Below are positions 49,201 through 61,200 of a stretch of DNA of 64,000 nucleotides, in pieces. The notes beneath the pieces were generated by a model. The model did no database searches. It worked only from the letters and a program-made list of their open reading frames with translations, and was not told where the DNA came from. Each line of letters begins with the position of its first letter. Within the stretch, counting starts at the first letter, position 1. Position numbers and translations under genes: made by a program. The stretch comes from Ampullaceana balthica (Eukaryota > Mollusca > Gastropoda > Lymnaeidae), in assembly GCA_944989445.1 (NCBI GenBank), contig CALYLW010000037.1, positions 398,501 through 462,500 on the forward strand, written 5' to 3'.

Positions 49201-52200
49201 TTTGGCTGTAATCGAAATTAACGATTAATTAATCGTTAATTTTTCTAATGTTAACGATTAATTTTAAATGCATGTTAAGAGCCCTAATATATACACACAC
49301 ACTAGAACAGTGATTCCCAAAGTGGGCGCTACCGCCCCCTTGTGGGCGCTGAAGCGATCCAGGGGGGCGGTGAAGGCCACGGGTCAATTTAGGGGGTGGT
49401 GAAGGCCACGGGTCAATTTGGGGGGCGGTGAATAACTGTAAGGGGGCGGTGAAAGCATAAAAAAGGAAGAGAAGATTAAGAAAAAATTGATTTATGTGTT
49501 CCGCTCATAAGGCTTAATTTTTCTTTAAAAAACGTTTTGGACGTTTCACTGGCATTTAGGTTTTTTTCTTAGATATGTGCAATTGCACACTTCCAGACTG
49601 CAAAAACATTTAACGGTGATAAAAAGATTAGAATTTATCTAATTTTCAAACAATAAAATACAAATTTATCGAACAATGACAAAACTCTTTTCAACAGCAA
49701 CCGCACAAGATGGCAATGGCTTGCTAGCTCTTTACAATATTTCATTATTGATTGCTAAATTGGGTAAAACTCATACTATTGGTGAAGAACAAATTATACC
49801 CGCTATAAGTGAATTAATACGGACTGTGATACATAAGCAAGCATCTGATATTATCAAGAAAAATTAGTTTAGCAATAATACAGTGAAAATAAGAATTGAT
49901 GAAAAGGCTCAAAGTGTTGAAGATTCATTGTATTTTGTATAATTATTTAAAAACATCTCTGTTTTCTATTCAACTTGATGGGTCAACTTTGCCAGGAAAT
50001 GAAGCTTTACTTTTATCATACGTGCGGTTCACAAAGAAAGAATAATTTGCCAAGGATTATTATTTGATAAATATTTCCAAACTGATTCCAAAGAAGAATC
50101 AATGTTTCATGGATTGGATAATTTTTTATAGAAAGAGGAATACCTCTAAGTTCTTAGAAATATTTTATCAATAGCTACAGATGGTGCTCCAGCGATGGTA
50201 TGGCGGTACAGGGGTGTTCTTGCATATTTAAAAAAGAAGGTGCTAAATGCATTCACAGATTACTATATCGTCCATGGTCAACATCTAGTTGCCAAAAATT
50301 TAAGTGCACGCCGGCATAATTCATTACAATATGTATTTAAAGCTATCAACACAACCAGAAGCAAATCATTTAATGACAGATTATTTAAACTGCTGTGTAT
50401 TTAGAACAATGAAGAATTTTATCATTTGCTGCTTCATACAGAACTTCGTTGGTTGTCAAAGAGTGCCTGTTTAGATAGGTTTTATAAGCTGTTTAACTCG
50501 ATGCTGAAGTTCTTAAAAGATAAAAAAGATGCTTTATGATCCAGTTTAATTCAATTCAAGAGTGACACGGCTTACTTGACCGACTTGTTAAAAAAATTTA
50601 ATTAAACAAATCTTTCACTTTAAGGTGATGAACTGAATTTACTAAGAACAAAATCTGTTATTTCTGCATTTGAGGAAAAAACTTCTTCTGTACAAAGGAA
50701 ATTTTGGACAAGGGGAATTCAGCCAGTTCCCAAATTTATCAGGAGCAGTAGAAAAAAATGATGAAGACATATTTTCTTATTGTGACCCCTTGGATGTTCT
50801 CCATTCAGATTTTAATCAGCGATTTGATGATATTTTGAAAATGAACATAGCTGATTGGATTTTGGGTCCTTTTTGAAGTGCAAACACAGAATAATCTCCA
50901 CAGTTATAAGAAGAACTCATTGAAGTAACTACAAATGATGAATTTAAATTCAAAAGCGGCTACCAACAATTCTGGCTGGAAAAGGAGATCCTGAAATATG
51001 GACTGTAATTTAAAATTTCTTAATTACATTTCCATCATCATATTTAGTGGAAAGTAGATTCAGTGCAGTAACAAAATTATTAACAAAAAAAAAGAAAAAA
51101 AAGAATATAAATAGTCAATCCCGGTTATTCAAGATTACTGCTGACGAAAATAGAACCGAGGATTACTAAATTGGTATCAGTATACCAGATTCATCTTCTC
51201 ATTTATATGATTTCGAATTTTTAATTTTAAATTTTTTTGTTGTTGAACTATTCTTGAATTGTGGAACCAGGTTACTGGTTATGATTCGCATGAATGCATT
51301 CAAATTGCAGTCAGTCAACATCGATCTGTTCTTAGACTAATTTATTTTCATACAAGAAAAAGCTTGCTCACAGATGTATGTGGACCTAAATAGTAGCAAA
51401 AGTGTGGCATAAAAGTTTTAAAGTGTGGAAATCCAGCACCTAGCAAGAACCCAAAAAACTAGCAGAAAAACTAAATTGAACTTCTGCTTCAGGTCATAAT
51501 CTGCTTTTAGGTTAAGCAGTTCTAACAGTATATCCTCTGGGGCTTAATCAGCTTCTGCACTAAACATAATGCATGAATCTCCATAAATAAAAAAAATTCT
51601 TCACATTATTTGTAAAAAAATTCACAATACACTTATATATTAAATAAATATTGGTATTTGTAATTAAATGTTAAATAAATTCCTGCAAGGTTATATATTT
51701 TTTTTAGCTAAAAACAAATTAATCTAGTCATGTCAAAATAATATCATAGCTCAAGATATTTATTAATTTTGCTATAAATCAGACAATAAATATATTAAGA
51801 GAATAAATACAACCAAAAAAAACCCCACCATATCATTATTATTCCTTTAGAGTCAAAACATGCGGTTTCCAAAGTTAAACCTTTCCTTTAAGTTATAACG
51901 TTTTTAAAAATCAAAAGACTTAGGAAAAAAAAACATGATAAACAAGCTAATGTAATAAATTGTTTTGTCCGGGGCCGTTTTGTCGGTGAACCTGCATTCA
52001 TTCCACAAAATTCTATTGACACCAGCAGCCGCCCTTTGAGAAGTCAATTCTTCATTTTAAAATGAATTTTACTTCTAAAATTTCTTGACTTGTACACAAG
52101 TAATTAGGGTAGTTCATAAGTTCATAGTGTATTAAAGTAATTTTAACTTAGAAATGTTTGTAATATTATTGAAAAGATGTAAAAGCTTTTTAAATAATAC

Positions 52201-55200
52201 AATGTAAAATATCAACATTTCTCAGAACCAGATGGAGCTCCTCAGAATGTGAAAATAATACCATTGACCCAAACATCTATTAAAATAACTTGGGAGGTAA
52301 GTTTTGTTTGTTAAGTTTAAAAAAAAATTTATTGTGCTAGGCCATTGAATAAAATATATAAATTTGATGCATTACATAAATTTAGTTAAATTAAATTGTC
52401 ACACTAGTGAATAGTGCCTTACTAATGTTATCTTGATTACTGCTAATTTAATAATTATAGTGAAATAAATAGTTCCAATGAAAGTTCTTTTCTAATTCTA
52501 ATGAAAACCTGTAGTACTAAAAAAAATTTAAAAGTTAAATTACTTGATTTTTTAACTTGTATGGTTTATCTAATGGTAAATATAATTCAAGCTGGGATGA
52601 ATGAACCAAAGTTGTAATTCTATAAAGATAAAATAGATTTAGTTTCTAATATGATCATTAAAAGTCAAGTGACAACATTTAATTCATATTTATCTTAGAA
52701 ATTAACTGATCTTTGCCCATTATTAATTTATTTAAATTATCACTAATGACATTATTTTTAAAAGCAATAATTTGCTGCTGTGATCTTGGTAATTACCATA
52801 TATTTTTTATTAGTGAAATAGACAAATAGACAAGAAATGAGAATGTTAATAGCTTCAAGCACTTAATCGGACATCATGCTAATGTTATTGAAAAAAAACA
52901 CCTGCCTTTTCTTTCTCAAGCAACTTAAACCTAGTTTATGGAACAGTGATTTTCTAATGGGCTACAGGATACGATACAAATTGGAGGATGATCCAGAATC
53001 TTTGTGGCAATATGTATTTACAGACCACTTAGAAATAATTATCAACAAAAATTTTCTCCTTGGTCGCAAGTATACTTGCAATGTTCAAGCTAACAATGAG
53101 CATGGAGAAGGCCCTTGGAGCCATGCCAGATTTGCATATATGGATCTTGGTATATACCAAATCCAAGACTTAGCTGTTGTACTTGTGTCAGTGTCACCCA
53201 ATCTGCAGCCTTGGTCTTGTAAATAAAGTCACAACAGAATAGCTGATCTTTCCTCTCTGTGTATTCGTATTTTTGCCTTCTAATTTTTTAGATCACTTTA
53301 ATAACTAGCTGAAGTAGTTAATGTAAAGCTAACTACCTCTAAGCCAGGGGTCTCAAACTTGGATGAAGGCATGTGCCATTTTATCGCTTAAAAGATGTGT
53401 CAGGGCTTGCATCCGCAACAACCCGACCCTAGTAAACAAAAAAACCCACTTAATACGCATTAACTCATTTACTACTTATCACTAAAAATAAAAATATCTG
53501 TATTTACTTGCTTAAATCAGATTTATTTTTAAGTAAGTCATATATGAAAAATTAACAATAAAATTTGACGTGTATCAGTACTAGTACTAACTGAATTTAA
53601 TGAATAGTACATTTTTTGGTATGCTTTCATTGCGGGTCAAAAAAATCCACTTGGTGGGCCGCATGTGGCCCACGGGCCGCTTGTTTGAGACTCATGCTCT
53701 AAAACAGTGCTTCTCAAAGGGGTGGTCCGCGGCAGCGGTCTGCGGGCCATCTGCAGCCGGTCCGCTGAAGTTATCAAGAAAGGACATAAAATATGATCAT
53801 AATCCTCCATTTATTGCAACCATTAATACAAACAGTATAGAATAAGTCAATTTTTCAGCAAAAAGCACATAAAATGAAAGATATAAAATAAAATACATTT
53901 CGCTACCACGTCAGTACAGATAAAATAGTGCACCGGTCCCTGGAGCAATGGAAAAATTCCAGCCTGTCCGCCATACTAAAAAGTTTGAGAAGCACTGCTC
54001 TAAACCAAATTTGTTATCTGTGCAAAATTTATGAAACAAATGTTTGATGGCGTACAGGTTTTCAACAATGAGACGAGAGTAGTTTGTTTTTATTGACTTG
54101 AGCTTTAGTTCACAAAAGCTCATAATTTCTTAATGCTGTACTTTCATCAATTTTAAATGTTTTTTTGCATGGCTTTTTCAATTAAAATATTTTGCACTTT
54201 TATATAACCTATTGAAAGTAGTTTTATTTCATCATTTTTCTAACCTTTACCATCTTACCCAAGCAGAAACTTAATGAGTTATAATAGTGTTTTGAATTTT
54301 GTTCTTATTATCTTGGTCTCCATTTATTTATTGCTTAATAGTGAGTGTGTCAACAATAAAATAAATATGAATATTTATTTATTTCAGTTTTAACCTTAAA
54401 ATAGAACCTTGCAACAACAAAAAATATTCATACATTTGAGATTTAAAAAAATAATAATTATAAAACATGCTCCATGATGCTGTCAGATGTAAATAGAAAC
54501 ATACTTTCTGCTTTTGTAATGATGGATTTTGATTATATTCATAAGTACTAATGCTTCAGTTATTTTAATTGTGACATATCCCTTTGTGACTCCATTCAAA
54601 ATCTATGTCAAATTATAAATATTAAATGTCACCCATCGCCAGTCACCACCACCATCCACATGGAATGGGCTTCTTCTTAATGATATCATCCAGTACAGAG
54701 AGGAAGGAGCTACATCCTTCAGAGAGGAGGAAATCCCATATGGAAAATTCAGTGTTAACATGGAGCGTCTGGCCATGGGAGTCAAGTATGAGATACAAAT
54801 TGCGACTGCCAACATAGCAGGTCGAGGTCCTTCAAGTATATTACAGGTTTTTCGTGTAGGAGATATTGGTAAGATAGATAATGCATGTAGCTATGATAAT
54901 TATAATAATTTTTTAGTCTAAATGAAAAAAAAATTGTGAACATCTTTATGAAATGGAAGCAAATATTTTAATTTGTTATTATGAACCTTAACAGTAGTGA
55001 TATTGGTCATAGGTTATATTTTAAGAATGAATGCAGAAGCATCTGTACTTTTTAGAATCATTACACCTATAACATGGATATTAAGTATCAAGGATAGCAC
55101 AGTTATAGTACAAAATGCTAGTTACCAAAAATATTTTAATTGCTATATTATTACCCCTACAAACGGTCGCCTGGGACCAACCCATATAGCCAATGGATAC

Positions 55201-58200
55201 CTGGGGACGTTTTTTTAAAGCAAATTTGACTGCCTTTTTTATGTGTCATATGCAACTATTTTATTTTTTATAAATATATGTATTTTTAGTTTTTTAGCCT
55301 TTTAATTGTTGTTCTTGTTAAACTGTTACATTTAGATGTTAAGTGTTTTTTGCTTGGTGCTATAAATGTTAGTAGATTATCACAGCTTTAAGTATTGGTA
55401 ATTAAAAATGATTTTAATTCAATTTAATGACATAAATTTGTGGTTCTTTAAAAGAATTTAAAAACATACTCTCATTAGCCTATATTATTAGCTATTAAGT
55501 AAATTTAATTCTAATGCTCTAAGTTTAAAATCAAGTTCTTTTTTCACAAGTATCAGCTATTTCAAAATTTATATAAAATGTTACTTATTTGTTGTGATTA
55601 AAATCACAGAATGATTTGAGCTTTCTGAATCATTGCTTTCTTAAACAGAAGCTATTTATATTGCATTAGTTTGTTTGAAGTACAATTACATGTATAAAAG
55701 CTACCACATCTTTACTTCTGAAAATTATTTATATTATAAATTTTATATAGTTTTAAAACCGACAGCATTCTCAATAAAATTTTACAAAATTAATAGTTTT
55801 TAATGGTTTTAAGTATACTTTTTACCAATTTTATCTTACTTAATCTTTCCTTTTTTTAAATTAATCTTTTTTTTTAAAGCTCCATTTGCTGCTCCATTGA
55901 ATGTGCAGATGCTTAACAGAAGTTCAAGTCAGGTTGAGATTAAATGGCAATCTCCCCCACCTGATTCAACCAATGGTCAGTTGATTGGATACAAGGTACA
56001 CTCTATGTAATTTGATATAATTCTTTTAAGCAATATATTTTTTGTTTAGCGTGAAAATTATATCTTTGGTATATTCTTGACTACTTTTTACATCGTCAGG
56101 TGTTATATTGGTTTTCTGCCCAAGGATCATGTACAGAGAACAATCCCATACAATTAACAGTGACAGAACTGAGAGCTGTGATCAGTAACTTGAAACCTTT
56201 CAGCTGGTATTGCAGTACTGTCCAGGCTGTAAACATTGTGGGGGAAGGACCCAAGAGTGTACCAGTGTCAAGAAGAACATCAGAAGATTGTAAGTGGGTT
56301 TTTTATCATTAATGGCATAATTCTCAAGTAAAATTCCAATGGTTTTACAATCATATTTAGGTTTAAAATAAGGGTGGATAGAGTGAAACCCACTGAAAAA
56401 TGTATTCTATCCAGTAGGACTTCCCAGGAACTGGATTTATAATTTTTTTTAAATGTTCAAATTTTTTACTTATTACATTAAAATTACAGTTTGTAAAAAT
56501 TACCCTTTACAGTGTAAATTGTCAAGTTGCAAATATAATAGTCACATCAATTTAAACATTATTCCTCTACTTATTTTGAATAGTTTTGTAGTCCTTCTTC
56601 AATATCAGCTTAATTGAAGATACAAATAATTCGTCCAATAACAAAAATGCTTTTATGCCCCTAAATGCCGACTTATTATTTTTATTATCCAGTGTGTGGA
56701 TGTGAACTAGCTTATTATAATAAGTGTTATTATTTTGAAAACATGATTTCACAAATTTCCAATAAGTCTAAATTACAATTTAGAATTAAATGGTATTTGG
56801 ACATAGCTGTTGTTCACCCGTTAAAAAACATAATCTATCTTTATCCTTTTACTTTGAAAAGTTTGTTCTATTTGCATGGAATACGATTCCATGGCAAAAA
56901 AACTCAGTATTAGCACACTTGTAAATATTTTCTAATAACATAAGTTTTAAAAAAGATTTTTAAAAAGCTCAAAGGAGAAAAACAATTTACACTTGAAGAG
57001 AGATAGCTGATTACATTTCTTGAAATTTTCTAATCATGAATTGTAGCATCAATGTTTAATTTTGAATTATTTATAATATTAAATTAAATTAATTTAATTT
57101 TGAACTAATGACTTTTAAATATTTTTTTGCAGAGTATCTTTGCTCTGTTAATATTTAATTGGGTCATGATACTGTTTATAATAGTATTAACTAGACCCTT
57201 CCAAAGTTAATTATCGTATATACTCGTTCTAAAGCCAACCTTTTTTTTTGACAAAATCTAGAGGAAAAGGTGGGGGGGGGGTCGACTTATGATTGGGTCT
57301 TAGGTGATTTCTGTATGTACATTGAATATTGGTGTTGTTATTGTAGATCATCAAGGTTCTTTTCTACATTCTACAAGATTCGACTGCTATACAAGAAGCT
57401 ATAAAATATTATTAAACATCTACACTTACCTAATTTAATCATTTTATTTATTTTTGTGAATGTGTTAAGTAAATTGATTTACAAATTTTGTTTTCAACAA
57501 CGAATTTTAATGTGCGTGCTTTCACCTCTGTTTACCAGAGAAAAAATAAGAAGAAAAAAGAAAGGTTACTCTTGCCTAACAAAGAGCACAAAGACAAAGA
57601 TAGGTAGTACAAAGTGAACAATCATAATGACCGATTTAGCTGGTAGTTTTTAAAAAATGTGTACCATTTTTTATTACAATGTCCTATTATTTTTAAATCC
57701 TTCATATTAACTCGTGGTGTCTGCTTGCTTGCTTGAGTGCCGAAAAAACTTTGGATAGATTTTTAACCCACTTCCTAGTAAGCTAGCAAGCTGAAATTTT
57801 ACAGGCAGACTTGTGCCGATGATAAAAATGATGTATCAAAGTTTCCGATAAATTGAATGTACCGTAATTAAATTAATGAATTTTTAGATTATCTTTATTT
57901 ATTAACCGTAATTAAATTAATGAATTTTTAGATTATCTTTATTTATCTCTATGTGACATGTTAACATTTTTGCTATAGTGTCGTGGTGCGTAATATATTG
58001 AACAACCTTTCCTGTCGTGCAATAAGGTGCGTATTTTATTGACAACACTTTTTATAAACATATTCCTGATCGGTGCGCATTATATTAAAAACATGTTTTA
58101 CGAAACATAACTACAATTTTTGTATATTTGGGTGGTCTTGCGCTGCGTATTATAATGAACATTCTTTTAGTTATGTCTTGTACATAAAGGATTAATAGTC

Positions 58201-61200
58201 AAAAACTTGTTTTTTTACGTTTTTAAAAATATTTTGGGGTCGGCTTACGAACGGGCTACACAATTTTAATACTATTCTCTTCCAAAAGTGGGGGGTTGGC
58301 GTATGAACGGACGGGCTATAGAACGAGTATATACTGTACAATTTTTAACCATGATTGATGTTTCCTTGGATGGCATATCAAATACATTACTATATAAATA
58401 AATAATATAGTTGAGGGTTACTAAAATATACTACAATATAAAAATTCTTTTAAAGGAATCATTTATTTCAAGAAGAAAACTTAATTTTTTTTTACAGACC
58501 CAGGTCCACCTGTGAATTTGAGATTTCGAAATGTTACATTAACAGAGTTAAATGTGTTGTGGGATCCACCCAAAAATCCGAATGGAGAAATTACATTCTA
58601 TACACTGCAATATTATGCCTCCTTTGATGATCGTAAGCTTTACTTATTTCACTTTTTCATTTTGCCTGTGATTTTTTTTGAGATATGTTGTGTATATTTG
58701 CAAGTTTATACTCATGGTGCAAAGTGTTAATTAATGAGATAACTACCACACTGCAGTAGAAAATTTAAATTAAAAAAAGATCAAAAGAAACAAAAAACAA
58801 GTTGGCTATATGCCCTTTTCAGCTAAAAAAAAACAAAACAAACTAATACTTAAAAGAAAAAATGTATAACTTATAATGGCGTAAGTTAGAGATTGTTTTA
58901 GATCTGCTCTCTCTCCCTCCCATCCCCCATTATAAAATTGAATGATATAGATACAATTTAATGTTTATGCTTACAGAAAAAACGGAAATTTCTACATTAA
59001 AAATTGTGGGATCAGAAAGCCAACAATATATAAGTGGCTTGATAGAGAATCTCCGCTACACATTTTCTTTAGCTGCAAACACAAGCATAGGCAAGGGAGC
59101 TGCAGCAGAAGTTGTTGTTACTACAGGACCTCAACCAGGTATAGCTTCTGTTTCCTTGTATTATTATGTAAATAATTCCTTTTTTCCCCCCATATGTGAG
59201 GAAAAAAAAACAATGTGGAGCACAACAGCTTTACTTTCTACATCTTTAACTTATAATGTCCTATAAGGTTTTCATAAAACCTTATCCCTCTGTCCCAAAA
59301 AGATTTTAAGTATATATTGCTCTGTGTTGGGTTATGAATAAAAAAGAATCGCTGAAAATGTATTTATTGTTATACTGACTTTATCTTTTAGGACAGGGGC
59401 GTCCAAACTTTTTGCATGGCGGGCCATATTCCTTGAAGTAATGATATTTGCGGGCCGGATTAAAATAATATTATAAAAGTGCAATGTTCCCTTTAAGCTG
59501 CGCGGCCGTGCAGACATCTGACCGATGCCGGGCAGCAGTTTATAATTACCGCACACCAAAATCAGTAAATTATCGCACAAAAAAAATGGATGCTGTGCAA
59601 CTTTGCACACAAGTTTTTTCACTTTGTACATGGACCAACGAACCTTAGAGGGAACATTGACATAGGTTGAGAGGTTTTTATTGCAAAATTTTAATATGAA
59701 TGGTAAAACTGAGTTCTTGAATGCAGTAAATAGGTGAGGCCAGGCTCACGAAATACGAAATATGGGTGAGACTGCAATCAGGCTTATAGATTAATAGATG
59801 AATAACTTGTAAACAGGGTATGAGTGAGCCTGACAAGACGTAACATACGTCCTGTCAGGCTCACTCATACCCTGTTTACAAGCTATCCATCTATTAATGG
59901 TTTTGATACGTATGATATCATGCATGTGAGAGTCACTTATCCTTGTCCTCACACGGTTTTTCTTAAAATTCATAACTGAAAATGTCTGCTCACACAAATT
60001 TGTCGAGCTAAACAAGCCGAGCATTTTCTAAGCAAATGTTTGAATCTCGTTGAATCTCTCTTTATCAAGCTGAGGGTAAAAGTCAATGAGAGAAAGCTGA
60101 TGTTGTCTGCTGCGACATTCAGCATAACTTTGCAGAGAAAGGTGAAGACAAAAACGTGATTTCCTTTTCAATAGTTGCAAAGTCCTGAAAGCGTCTTTGA
60201 AATTCATCAGTCAGGGATGTGATATCTGCAACTTACCTCTGCCTTTGCTCATTGAAGCTTCTTTCTGGAAAACTTGTCATGATTTCCTGTAGTGAGGGGA
60301 AATGTGTGGCAGTAGACTGGATTTTGAGACTTGCCTTTGAAAAAGTTACAGCTTGTTCCCAAAGGCCTTGATATGTGAATATAATGGGCTTACCACTGCA
60401 TTGTGACCTTGCCCAATTTGTGTTAAGAACGTTTAGATGTCTCGTCACATCAACTAAATATGCAAAATCTGCCAGCCAAGCAGTATCAGATAGTTCTGAA
60501 ATTGTTCGTTCCTAACTTCCATGAATTGCCCAATAATTTCTTTTTTTTAAGTGAGTAGAAGCGCTCAAGTGCAGTCCCCCAACTGAGCCATCTTACATCA
60601 TTGCAATACTCAACATCTCCACATTCTCCCTGGATGTGCAGAAGAAACTGCTCAAACTAGCGGTGAGACAGGGCTTTAGAGCGTATAAGGTTTACAGCTT
60701 TTATAACTGGCTTAACAGTACGATCATATCTAAGGTGTTTGGCAAAAAGAACTTGTCGGTGAATGATACAGTGAAGTTTAAAAGCTTTGCAGCTCTTGTC
60801 GCTGGCTCTTTTACAGACAACTGTTGCTAGTCCTCTGTGCTCACCAATCTTGGCAAGAGCACCATCTATATATATATTTCTCCTAAACGACCATGTGCAA
60901 ATGAGCACAACGAATGACCCTCGCTGGTGTCGAAAATTCACAGTTGGCAAGCGTGGTGGGGTGAAAAGATTTTTAAAAAAGGGGTTTGGGGTGTGGGTGG
61001 CAACAAAGCTTCTTGCGTTGACTTGCCGTTCAGTTGCGTTTTTCCTCCACAGAATAACATATGATTCGTAGTGTAGTGGTTATCAACTCCGCCTTGCACG
61101 CGGAATGTCCTTGGATCAAACCCCAGCGTGAACAATTTTTTAAAATAAAATTTTAAAAAATGTTTGTTTCTGCCTGTTCTTTTCCCCCTTTTTCCAACAT

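Noticed and set aside
53150..54642. A separate first-half exon for a 14th FN3 domain
   Set aside because: Good acceptors at about 53291 (CTAATTTTTTAG), 54274 (ACCCAAGCAG) and 54386 (TTTATTTCAG) were tried; each meets a stop within a few codons in the needed phase. Most of the interval is transposon.
54997..55218. Open frame of 73 codons in the sidekick intron
   Set aside because: No recognisable homology, no FN3 motif, no suitable flanking splice phase; ordinary AT-rich intron.
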